64,000 nucleotides of DNA from Mesodorylaimus sp. YZB2_4 (lineage: Eukaryota; Nematoda; Enoplea; Dorylaimida; Dorylaimidae): assembly GCA_030248295.1 (NCBI GenBank), contig JASANH010001383.1, positions 27,919 through 91,918 of the forward strand, written 5' to 3'. The number at the start of each line of letters is the position of its first letter. Position 1 is the first letter of the stretch. A program made the position numbers and the translations under genes. Below are positions 54,346-64,000 of this stretch, piece by piece. The notes under the pieces were generated by a model that saw only the letters and a program-made list of their open reading frames with translations, ran no database searches and was not told the origin of the DNA.

Positions 54346-57300
54346 TCAAATTCCGAACGTTTTCACAGCATCTTCATATCCAGCCTTTATCGAGTGCAAT
54401 ACTATTTTCTCATCTTCTATCTTTAAGTCGCCTTCACTTTTGACCAAAACCGCTTGCAACGTAGGGATCCAAGAAACCATCAGAATCGCAGCCACTGCGA
54501 ATTGTCGGTCAAAAAGTCGGCAAATCTGATCAAAGCTCGCTGTTAGTTTATCACCCGCTATTAATTTGACTTCGTCGTAATATCTTTGTAAGAATTCAAT
54601 TTTATGTTCGCGTCGGAGTTTGTATGACACGGAAAAACTAAATAGATGAGCCAGGTCGTACATTGGGCAACCTCTGAAACAAAAATCGTACGTTATACCA
54701 AGAAATTTCGAAGGCTCAGAAAAAAGGAAGTGTGTAGTTTACTGTAGTCATGTAAGTGTGGAAGTTTCCGCAGCTTTCCAGTGGTTTGTCAGGTGCAGTG
54801 ATGCGAAGAAGCAGTGGAAGCATGTCTTTTACCAGCAGAAACCTTCGAGCCACAGTCTTTGTCCTCTTACTTCATGAGTGCTTGAAAATCGATAACTGCT
54901 ACCAATCGATCGCTCACAGTTCCATCTGGTTTTTTCTCGAACATAAGATTATTGATATGAAAATCACCGTGGCACAATACATCGTCCATGAATTCGAGAT
55001 GTTCGTTCATAACACTCTCGAAAGCCTCGTACTTGGACAACTCGATCAATTTTTCCACATCGATCGATCCGAATTCATCAGAAAAGTTTTCCTTGGCTAT
55101 CTGATATCCCACTGGAGTCGATGCCATAAAACCTCGAAGCATTTCTTCACGATCTTTCAGGCTTGGAATTTTTGAACGCCATGCGAGAGATGTTTTCAGA
55201 CTCCATGCGTGGAGACGAGCTAGTGCAGCTGTAGCTTCCATAGTTTGCTTGTAAGTGAGACCATGCACAATGTCGTGGCTTATGGAAGCTTTCTCGCTGA
55301 AAACAGGCTTGGTCGAGATACGCTTTGATTCATCCTGGGCCCGGTTCCTGAATCGCGATTACCTTTACCGGGCAGTTAAATCTAGCATCACTGGGCAGTC
55401 AACTTTAACTGGCGTTCCTGAGTCGCAGTTAAAGTTGACTGGAAAATTTAACTGGGCGACTTGACCGCCCAAATCTAACCTACCTCGAGAGGTATTCACC
55501 AGCCGGTTATCCCATCTTTTGCACTGCGGCGCAGCTTTTAATGTAAAAACCATCATGACTTTCCTTCCGCACATGCTGATCGTCCCTTATTTGGGATTAG
55601 GATAACTCGACCCTTACAGAAGCCCTGTCTTTAAAGGGATTGGGGACATTTTTAATGGCAGTGTCAAAATAGAGGGTTAGCCAAGTGGTTCATGCTGTTT
55701 CGTTAGCTATATGTCGTAAGCTGAATAAGTTTGTCAAGTTATCAAAAAAAAGGCAAATTACAAAAGGATTCTTTGATATTCGGAATGTTCCTTGCGTTAT
55801 TGGCGCCATAGATTGCTCGCATAAAGATTTTGGCATCAGGATACATCATGGTCATGGGCAGGGTGATCAAAGACACATGTACTTCAATCGCAAGCAACCA
55901 CTCAATCAATGTTTGATTGGGGTATTAGCGATCATGAGGGCACTCGAGGCGGTTTGATAGCGCTTTCTAATGTTAATTTCCGTCATCCATAATTTTCGGA
56001 TTGGTATGAGTCACTCTTTTTTGACTTTTTTTCACAGTCAAAATAAGCAGATTTCAAACAGATTGCCTTCTGATACAATTCTCAAAACAAATTGAAACTG
56101 AGGCAGTCTTATAGTACAGAAATATGAGTTGGCTAGGCACTTAACTGCCCACTTAGTGATTTAGCGGGCCAGTTAGTTAACCGCCTGGTTAACTAGATTT
56201 CAGAAACGCCAGTTAAATCTGGCTTAACTGCCCAGTTAGTGAACTGCCCGGTTAAGGCACTTAACCAGCCAGCTAATCTTGACTGCCCGGTTAAAGTTAA
56301 TCGCGATTCAGGAGCCGGGACCAGGTCGTTGCAGAGGGGGATCGATTTTCAGATTTTCCCATGGGCTAGGGGTATCCAAACGGGATGCATGCATGACAAG
56401 CAAGAGCCTTGGAGGGAGTGCCGATTGCGCTTTTGCACCACGCCAAAAACCCAGGACAGCCAAACAAGTCTTTCGACCCAGTCCATGGCTGAAGCATCCC
56501 TCTTACGGGTAACGCTACCAGCTGTTGGCTCCGTGCAGAGTATCGATTGCCAGTCAAGCCTACACTGCTAGCCGCTATTCTTCGATTTTAACCGCCATAC
56601 CTAGCCGGTTCCCCATGAGGCCACTCGAAAGTCTCCGGCCCCACAAATTCTTTCCCTCCTTTATCGACCCTGAAGGGATGAAGGATGAGTCACCCACTAC
56701 CAGGCGAAGCAGGCGCAAATAGAGCGCCAGAGTCTCCGACGGCCACATTCGAAGTCAGGCATACCACCACTGCTATGCCAAGCTGTGACAGATGGCTTCG
56801 ACCACTGCACCATCGAGGAGACAAGATATGATTCTGTCTATTGCTGTCTGACTCATATGCGATGCAACTGGCTGATTGAAGCATGATTCAGCACTTGTAT
56901 TTGCAGATGTATCCCAAAATATGACCAGCTCCGCATCAGCCTGCGCACACCCCTTTCTAAAATCCACCATGGTCAGGATTCATATTTCCCCATGTGTGAG
57001 CTGATTCTGCTCTATCATGGGGCAGTTGTAACACAGTTTACATGGTCAGCATCGATGATCGGGTCCTCCGCCTAGGCACCGTTCTCAGACTGCTGGAGGT
57101 CGGAGACTACTGCTCTGACTAAAGTTTTATGCGGCTGAGTGCATTAGCTCCCCGCGGCCTTACAACGGTCAATATCCGACTCAGGGAGACACCATCTCGG
57201 AGGTGAGGGGAGCGTATTACACAGTCAGAGGACGGATAACTACGCTACTCAAAGTTTGGCCAGTCAGCAAGGTATCGATTGGCATCGCAAATATGCACAC

Positions 57301-57827
57301 TACCAGACTTTGTAGTTCTCTCGCACAGCGCAGGCACAATTCTGCTTATCCCACAAGAAAAATGGTGCAAACCAAAAATTTTGTACTCACCTCAAATCTT
57401 CCAGCACAATCATTCCAGGTGCATATTCAGTGACTTGCACTGCCACATAACAATGTGGAACAGGAATTGGTGGTACTTTTCCAAACATGTGATAGAAATC
57501 ACATTCTGCATTGTGTACAATGGGCACAGCTCTGGCCATAATCTCTTTGATCTTAGCTCCTTCCTCACTACTCCCGTGGCTGGTGATGGTGTCCATTAGC
57601 ATTTGCAATGATTCCACATTTGGAGCCTTGACTATGACTGTGGCTGGCAAGTTGTCCTGCACTTCCCAAGTCAGTTTCAGGCGAAAAATATTTGACGCAT
57701 AACCTTGTCCCTCAGCGATGCGTTCCCCATCGACTGATCGTAGGATGGCGTGGGGACCCAGTTCCTGCTTCAGGTGCTTGGCTAAATAGTCGCCAGTAAT
57801 TGGAGCACCGCACAGTTTCTCGTCCAT
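54346..57827 (-). CDS. CHK/EcKinase-like (DUF1679-type) kinase, copy A
   Basis: Three exons, 57827-57391, 55296-54871 and 54673-54346, with phases 2 and 2, encode 396 residues. The start MDEKLCG was chosen because copy B starts MDAKLCG at the same place; an upstream in-frame ATG at 57887 is possible. The protein has a choline-kinase-like fold. An N-lobe with GQGYASNIFRLKLTW and ATVIVKAP (invariant Lys) is followed by MIVLEDLR, the catalytic VLCHGDFHINNLMF (Asp of HGD) and the metal-binding VAVIDFQ. The family C-terminus has GCPMYDLAHLFSFSVSYKLR and RYYDEVKL. Members act on small molecules such as ecdysteroids or are uncharacterised; the substrate is unknown here. Intron 1 (2.1 kb) contains a PIF/Harbinger-type element. 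Confidence 0.88.
55334..56325 (+). mobile_element. PIF/Harbinger-type element with transposase remnant
   Basis: Ends CCTGGGCCCGGTTCCTGAAT and the near-perfect inverse ending ATTCAGGAGCCGGGACCAGG are inverted repeats of about 28 bp, with many AACTGG/CCAGTTAA subterminal motifs. Inside, the plus-strand frame at 55685-55957 reads NVPCVIGAIDCSHKDFGIR and MYFNRKQPLNQC, the first catalytic Asp region and the NRK motif of Harbinger (HARBI1-like) nucleases. Only about 90 codons survive, so it is non-autonomous. Confidence 0.72.
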
Positions 57828-58261
57828 AGTAGCAGTTCTGAATTCCAACAAATGCGAGCAGCAAGGAGTTGCTTTCAACTCTGGCAACTACGCTCCAGTG
57901 AGTCGCATTGGCGGCAGTTGTGTCGTGTTTGCGAAGGTGTCCTAGGAAATAACCGCAGCGAGATCGAACGAGAGTGTGCTAACTTGTAAGATAAGAAGAG
58001 AGCGGGAGAGCAGAAGGAAAAGAGCATTTATTTGACGTCAATAACTGGTTTCCATAGAGGCGAGGTAGGATGCGCCAGGAGGGACTCTATGTAATTGAGT
58101 GCGCTCAAACCCATAATGATTAGAAAGAGTATGGATCTACAGAATCCGATATACCTATTCAACACACTTTTGATGTTCCTGCCATGCTTGAGTCCATGAC
58201 ACAGTGTATTGCTTGATCGTTCCAGAGCAGTGAAGGTCTAAATCAAGACGACAGTTACCAA

Positions 58262-58366
58262 ATAGTCTGAGGTCTGAGCGGGAATCGAGCCCGCCTCCCT
58301 GGGGTGAATGTAAGAGCAGGCAGGAAGTATCATCGAATGGGTTCGATCCCCGCTCAGGCTAAAGTT
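58262..58366. repeat. Head-to-head tRNA T-arm sequences
   Basis: GAGCGGGAATCGAGCCC at about 58275 and GGGTTCGATCCCCGCTC at about 58338 are reverse complements with two differences. Each contains a pol III B-box. They could be two SINE or tRNA 3' halves in inverted order. Confidence 0.65.
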
Positions 58367-59114
58367 AGCTGCGTCCAAAATACGCATACGCAAAGTTTGC
58401 GTGTTACGCATTGAAATTTTGATGCGTTTACGCATTGAAATTTTGATGCGTTTACGCATACGCATATTTGCTTGTACACAATACATACAATCATATGCGC
58501 ATGTTAATATACTGTAAGCAGCTTGAGCTAAATTATAAATTATTAGGAATTTCTTTTTTAAACAAAATTTGCAGCTGCAAGAATTCCAACATGTACCTTA
58601 TGGATCTTTTTTTATATGGTCGCAACAATGCCAATTTGGCAACAAAGCTTATTTTTGGCCTTTGGAGAATTTTGCCCAAGATTTTGAAGAAAACTTATAT
58701 TCGGTAGGAGTGCCCACAGAATGCACCTTTTGAATTTCCCGCCCGCGTGCCGCTTATGACACAAGGGCGGATTTGCTTGCTTACACTGGGAATCAACAGT
58801 AAATTTATACCTTTTCACTTTTTCACTACGTGTCGGTATAATTCTGTCATGGCTATATAAATATGATAAATCACATATAGTATAGCCAAGAATTCTGTGC
58901 TAGAGCATCTGTCTTTCATGAAAAATAAGAGAAGTTATGAATTTTTTTTCCCAGAGTAAGCAGACAAAGCCAGTACAGTGAATTAAAGTCGAGTCCCAAG
59001 TACATCGTCCCGCCCGAATCTCCAGCTACGGTACTTGTTTGGAAAACAAGCCTATTCCGCCGATATGCCGAGAAAATTCGCCAAGGGGCCATATATAAAG
59101 GTCGACCGCAGCCT

Positions 59115-59139
59115 GGGGGGGGGGGGGGGGGGGGGGGGT
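59115..59139 (+). repeat. Poly-G run of 25
   Basis: Flanked on each side by GGTCGACCGCAGC, a 13-bp direct repeat about 50 bp apart. Confidence 0.9.
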
Positions 59140-59344
59140 AGCAGCCAATGGTCGACCGCAGCAAATTTTCAGACTTTTGATGACAAAAAAACCCTTCTAT
59201 CTTCACCAGTAGTGCGCGTTCAAATCTTCAAAACTTTTTTGTCTTCTCTTCTACTTGGTCGTTCATTCTCGATAATACAATGTCGGCTTCATCATGACTC
59301 TTATTCCCAACTGAAATGGCATCTGATCCGACAGGGAAAAGTTG

Positions 59345-59460
59345 GGAGGCGATGGCCAAGCTGATTTAGGCGTTAATCCGCCTTTCTGGCCCGCAACCCT
59401 GACTGGGAGGCCGAGGTTCTATTCCGACGGAGGACGGCAGTTTAGTAGCTAGGCTTTGGA
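59345..59460 (+). repeat. SINE head fragment
   Basis: CGCAACCCTGACTGGGAGGC, GGTTCTATTCCG and GAGGACGGC match the head of the 22.2 kb copy. The body is absent. Confidence 0.7.
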
Positions 59461-59536
59461 CTAAAGCTCACTTTAGTCATCCACGGTTTTTATCAGGTCG
59501 AGTTTCAGTCATTATAAATAAGCTGAAATTGATGAG

Positions 59537-59713
59537 TACCGTATTTCCTCGAAATTCTCCCCGCGGGAGAAATTTTTTCAAATGGGTTCCAGACGGGGAA
59601 AAATTACCAGAGGGGGGAGGATTGCCAAAGGGGGGAGGGAGGAGAATAAAGTTCACTCGGGGTCTAGACAGGGGAGAATAACCAGAGGGCGAGGATTTCG
59701 AGGAAATACGGTA
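59537..59713. mobile_element. MITE with TACCGTATTTCCTCGAA ends
   Basis: Perfect 17-bp inverted ends, TACCGTATTTCCTCGAA (59537-59553) and TTCGAGGAAATACGGTA (59697-59713). The terminal TA may be a target duplication. The 177-bp interior is rich in GGGGAGA-type units. Confidence 0.82.
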
Positions 59714-59957
59714 CATTGGCAGTTTCCAACCCCTCCAGCAAGGTCAGCCTAGGCTAAGTAAAATCAGTGTTGCTATCATTATCGATTTGAGCCGATGTTG
59801 CTGTTGCCTCTTCATCGCTACTGCTTCATCCCGGATATTATGGATCAGAGTGTACCTGCCATGCTTATGCATATCATAATTATTAGCAGAATCCCGATGC
59901 CTCAATGTCAGGATCAGGATTGGGATCCCAACCTATCCCTCACAGCCTCGCTTATCA

Positions 59958-60035
59958 TCTCATGACTGCTGGCCAGCTAATATGATTGGAAGTCCCATGG
60001 AGAACTGAGCCGGCGCGGCCCAACCCGCAAAACTT
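59958..60035 (+). repeat. SINE 3'-end fragment
   Basis: CATGACTGCTGGCCAGCTAA and ATTGGAAGTCCCATGGAGAA match the 3' ends of family-1 copies, followed by GGCCCAACCCGCAAAAC. Confidence 0.7.
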
Positions 60036-60911
60036 TTAAAAAATATGGGGAAAAGTTTGTGGAGGCTTTTACAAAATAGAAATCCGCTCCATGAATCAAA
60101 AAAAAGATTTGCCATCGAAGGAGAGGGCACCTTGTCAAGTTCGAGAAAGCATAAGATCAACATTTCACAAAGCAGCATTTTGAGGGGGCTATGGCTGAAA
60201 AGGTCGACCATTTTTGAGGGGAGCTCGCGATAAGTGGTCGCCATGCGGTCAGGGGGGGAGGGGGGGTCAAAAAATCGAGATTTTGTGCGGTCGACCTTTA
60301 TGGATGGCCCCAAAGTGCTGTTCGACCACTCTCGAGAATCGCAATTTTCTTCACGGATGCTGAGATCAGTGTGCGTAGAAGTACTAGAATTTCGTTTTCT
60401 TTTTGTTAGCCTCAGGTTGATTTCATTCGGCGAGGGATCTGCATGCGAAACACGATTTTGGAATCGCTCAACATCGAAATTCACGATCCAAGTCCAGCAC
60501 TATTTTCAGTCTAGGACGCTTTTATGGTCTTCGGAATCGTTATTTATTTCCTGACTTGGTCACATAATTAGTTGCAGCATGGGACTTGATGGACTGACCT
60601 ACTATACAGGAAAAATACGCAATACGCAAACTTGTACGCATACCTTTGAAGTACCGAATTTGTGTATAAGCATACGCATTCAAATTGAGTATTTTTACCA
60701 ACCGTAGGCTTTTGGTTTTTGGTTACTTTGGGTCGAATTTTAAGGTTTGCTATTCAACAAACTTCAAATCCAGCTGACGTCGCACAGATGCTTGTAAAAT
60801 GCATTTTAAAAGAATAGAGAGCTGACACCTGACACTACATGTCATGTCACTGTATCATTTTACCATACCACTGTAACTATGTCATGTTTGACAAAACTAC
60901 AAACAATTAGC

Positions 60912-62825
60912 CTATTTCTCCAGCATACAAATCGTACTGTCATATAAGTCTCTGCAATAACCTAAAATTGTCTTCTCATCCTTCTCTCTTTGTTCGCCTT
61001 CACCTTTGATAGCTACTCCCACCATTACTGGCGCCCACGATATCATAAACAGTGATTCAATGGCTAGCAGACGCTTGTAAAGATAAAAAACCTGCTCAAA
61101 ACTAGCTGTAAATTTGTCCCCAGCGATTGACTTTACAGTGGCGTAATAGTGTCGTAAAATTTCCTCCTGATGCTCCTTTCTAATCTCTGGTCGAACCGAG
61201 AAAGAGAAAATACGAGCCAAATCGCTTGCGGGTGAGCCCCTGGAAGAACACGAAAACATTTTTAGTCTAACAGATAGAGCATGTGTAAATACGCGCATGC
61301 ATATCTTATGTTATAGTGTGCACTTGATGTTTATGACATAACTGGTGATTTTTTCATGATGTGCCATATGCATTGCATATATTATAAATAAATACATAAA
61401 TGATAATTTAATACATCTGTATTATCTGTTTATATATATATATATATGTGCAGTGTGTAGATGAATGATATTTACATTATATATATATATGTACTCATAT
61501 ATCATATCTACCGCTTTCACTATATAAATATATGTAGAGACGTATATATGCATATATTTATATATAGGTTACACTTATACGATGCGTTTTCCTTACGTAT
61601 ATCTGTTTTCTTTGAGAATGTACAGTACACGCCCTTCGCGTGCCGCTTGGCGCCGCGTGTACATTCCCAAAGAAAAGAGATAGCACACTGTACAGAAAAT
61701 ATGTTCTAAAATATAAGAAGGTATAACGCGAGCCCAAAGCAAGAAGGCTTACTTTACGAACGCTTGAAGATCAATAATTGCAGCTAATTCATCGCTGAGA
61801 GTACCATCAGGATTTTTCTTAAGCATAATGTTATTTTTATGAAAATCCCCATGTGTTAAGACATCTTCAATGAAATTTCTATGTTCGTTCATAATAGCGG
61901 AGAACGATTCGAATTCCATTATTCTCCCTAATTTTTCTACGTCTAAAAATCCAAATATGTCTGGATATTTTTCTTTCGCTGTTTGAAGTCCGTTCGAAAT
62001 CGGGGCCAGGAATTGCTTCGTCATTTCTGCTTGATCTTCGAATGAAGGCATACATGCTCGCCAATCCGTCTTCGTGGTCAGGCACCATCCTTGAAGACGG
62101 GCAATTTCAGTGACTACTGAAACAAGTTGAGGTCGTGTCAAACCGACCAGAAATGATGGTGTTATCGAGGCTGTTGCGCTGAAAAGTAATCAGTGGTGTA
62201 TGTCTCTCTTTTGACCCAGTCAGCAGTGCAGGCAGCCTGTTGCAGACACTATCCAATGGGACCACTGCGTCTGCGTGATGCCAGAAAACATCAAATGTAG
62301 TGTGAAGTGTAAGGACACTTCAATTCGCTTTACACTGCGAGTACAGGTTTTAGGCCCCCATAACCACTATCAGTGCTTTATTTCCAGCGAGTGTCCTCAC
62401 CTCAGGTCTTCCATTATTATCATGGCTGGTCTGGATTCCCCGAATGGCACAGAAGCATACAATTTGGGTATCTTGATGGGAGATCCCTTTTCAAACAATC
62501 GATACGCCTTGCACTCCATATTGTGCATCCTTGGAACAAAATCGGTTGTGACTGAAGAATCGATGCCATCGGCCCCAGGCAGTGTCGAAATTAGCTTGTC
62601 GAAATGTTCAGACGTTGGAACTTTCACAATCACTGATTTTGGAACGCCATTATTTTCTGATGACCATTTGAGTTTTACTCGCAAAATATTTGATATAAAT
62701 CCATCACCGACTCCAATTTTTTCTGCTTCGATATCTAGTATCGTCACATTTGGACCGAATTCTCTGTTCAGATATTCAGCCACATATTCGCCAGTAATCG
62801 CTGTGCCGCACAACTTTGCATCCAT
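60912..62825 (-). CDS. CHK/EcKinase-like (DUF1679-type) kinase, copy B
   Basis: Three exons, 62825-62401, 62178-61753 and 61239-60912, with phases 2 and 2, encode 392 residues. Exons 2 and 3 have exactly the lengths found in copy A (426 and 328 bp), so the two are tandem duplicates. Visible elements are GDGFISNILRVKLKW, KSVIVKVP (N-lobe Lys), MIIMEDLR, VLTHGDFHKNNIMLKK (catalytic HGD) and LAAIIDLQAFVKG (metal-binding Asp). The family C-terminus has SDLARIFSFSVRPEIRKEHQ and RHYYATVK. No signal peptide, so probably cytosolic. Substrate unknown. Introns are compact (222 and 513 bp) compared with copy A. Confidence 0.88.
61430..61490. repeat. (TA)n microsatellites
   Basis: Two TATATATA runs near 61430-61446 and 61478-61490 within intron 2 of CHK copy B, in a broader ATATAT-rich zone. 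Confidence 0.8.
61606..61680. repeat. Short foldback in CHK copy B intron 2
   Basis: TTTCTTTGAGAATGTACA and TGTACATTCCCAAAGAAA are inverted copies with one mismatch, enclosing a GC-rich loop. Confidence 0.65.
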
Positions 62826-63778
62826 TGCAACCAGCGGTTGAAGTTTTGGTGCAGGAAATCTCGTTTTACGGATGTCTTATGTGGAGCTGCTTTGTTTACC
62901 TTGTGACGTTTGTCGCTGCGCAATCCTCTTGCAGTGTTTTGTGCAAGAGGTAGGAAAACTGATGTGAATGTGGGCAGGATCAGCCAGAATTTTCTACAAT
63001 GCTTTAAAAAGTGTGAAAGAATATGGCACCAGCAAGTGTATTTTGATACTTCTGACTTGATTTGGAGGCACAAAGTGTGATTATCCTGGATTAACAGCCA
63101 TTGAGCATCTGCTCTGCTGCACTTGTCCTTGTCCCTGATTGGGTCGAAGTAGTTTGACGAGGTCCCATTACAGTACTGTACAGCATCTCAAGCTTCTACT
63201 GATTGTGTGCTAGCACTGCCGACTTTGTACTTCACGGTTGCGGAGCCCGGCAAGTCGGCGCGAAACGTCTCACAGTGAGCACAATGAGATTGGAGTTTTG
63301 GCCCCAAAGGAATCCTAGCGGCCACTGATGACGATCATGCAGCACGTATATATACAGCTAAATGAAGAAATTATCACACCTTACCTAGAGCCCTACCTTT
63401 CATCCAGACCCCACTATCTTTTGATGTCTCTCCATTGCCAGGCCCCAGGTTCCTAACACAACAGCGAGCTCAAGCAGAGGAGTCGCAGTCTTACGATTGT
63501 GGGAGGTGACTGATCGTGAGCAAATTATGACTTCCGCACGAATATGCTGCAGACCGACATGGGGGTTTCGCTAAATACTGTAAAAGTCAGAATCAGTCGA
63601 AGGTTGGACCACACTGGATACCAGCTTGAAACCCATGATCATCGGCGTAGGTGTGGCCTCTCTTTTGAGTTTCATTAGTGAAGCTCATGATCAGTACGCA
63701 AGGACTATGGCATAACACAGGGGCTAAAAGGACTTTTAACCCAAAAGGCCTCCCTACGATGAACAACCCGTGAGAGTG
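62826..63778. other. Intergenic, no gene seen
   Basis: Upstream of CHK copy B. A GCGCGAAACGTC string near 63260 resembles the GAAACGTC strand of the hammerhead-like motif at 9.5 kb but lacks CTGATGA. Confidence 0.5.
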
Positions 63779-63853
63779 GCCCAGTTAGCTCAGTCGGTAG
63801 ATCGTTAGGCTTTTAACTTAAAAATGTCGTGGGTTCGACCCCCACATAGGGTG
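63779..63853 (+). repeat. Degenerate tRNA-Lys(TTT)-like sequence
   Basis: TAGCTCAGTCGGTAGA is a near-standard D arm with A box. CTTTTAA is a seven-base anticodon loop with TTT and a stem made of A-T and G-T pairs plus one G-C. GTGGGTTCGACCCCCAC is a perfect T arm. Defects are one acceptor mismatch with two G-T pairs, a weak D stem and a 7-nt variable loop where 5 is normal. More likely a tRNA pseudogene or SINE head than an active gene. Confidence 0.5.
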
Positions 63854-64000
63854 CAACTTTTGAAAATTTTGACGAAGTTATTCCATTGCTCATCTCATAC
63901 CATTAAAATCTTGATAGTATGAGGTAAATCTTAAGCCATTGCTCATCTCATCTCATTCCTTACATTTCTTTGCACAAGCAACTGTACAATATGATGGACA

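Larger units (their letters stand above)
57828..60911. other. Intergenic between the CHK genes
   Basis: No supported gene. The 174-codon minus-strand frame at 59960-60484 overlaps a SINE end and has no family likeness. Contains an inverted pair of tRNA T-arms, a 25-base G run, a SINE head, a TACCGTATTTCC MITE and a SINE 3' end. Confidence 0.5.

Noticed and set aside
59960..60484. 174-codon minus-strand frame
   Set aside because: Partly a SINE 3' end, with no domain; composition like surrounding non-coding DNA.
63779..63853. Functional tRNA-Lys gene
   Set aside because: Acceptor mismatch, weak D stem and enlarged variable loop suggest a pseudogene or SINE head; kept only as a tRNA-like repeat.
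1..64000. CRISPR arrays, bacterial operons or other prokaryotic systems
   Set aside because: No regularly spaced direct repeats or Shine-Dalgarno-led gene chains; genes are intron-containing animal genes.

Overview
This window is nuclear DNA of a multicellular animal. Genes are split by GT..AG introns, the recognisable proteins are metazoan, and roughly half of the sequence is introns and intergenic DNA filled with tRNA-derived SINEs, foldback elements and broken transposons. The two CHK/EcKinase-like genes, a rhodopsin-like receptor remnant and several prepropeptide-like genes point to an invertebrate, most likely an ecdysozoan. A nematode or nematode relative is possible but not shown. I cannot name the species.

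Layout. 0-5 kb: a partial unknown exon, then a tyrosine-aminotransferase-like gene (+) whose catalytic residues appear to be lost. 6.6-9.7 kb: two tandem secreted-peptide precursor genes (+) with the same two-exon, phase-2 structure. 10-17 kb: repeats, a TATA-containing hairpin, a frameshifted receptor fragment and a decayed Mutator-like transposase. 17.7-18.9 kb: complex I subunit NDUFB8 (+), convergent with a SENP6/7-type SUMO protease (-, 24.5-19.1 kb). 24.9-36.3 kb: a full EHMT/G9a-type H3K9 methyltransferase (+, 19 exons), head-to-head with the SUMO protease across 460 bp. 36-41 kb: a repeat field. 41.6-42.4 kb: a third prepropeptide gene (+), whose intron holds eight TGATAAG motifs. 48.0-42.9 kb: the acetyl-CoA transporter SLC33A1 (-, six exons), with a hAT-type MITE 75 bp upstream of its start codon. 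49-54 kb: LINE and LTR-retroelement debris. 54.3-62.8 kb: two tandem CHK-kinase-like genes (-) with matching exon architecture, the first carrying a PIF/Harbinger-type element in its first intron. A degenerate tRNA-Lys-like sequence lies near the right edge.

Functional links. There is no operon-like logic. The closest pairing is the SUMO protease and H3K9 methyltransferase sharing one short divergent promoter interval, since both act in chromatin and SUMO-linked silencing. The two CHK genes and the two adjacent peptide genes are local duplications. Exon boundaries were inferred by eye from reading frame, GT/AG signals, phase agreement and remembered family conservation. They are strong for EHMT, SENP, NDUFB8, SLC33A1 and the CHK genes, and weaker for the peptide genes and the aminotransferase.
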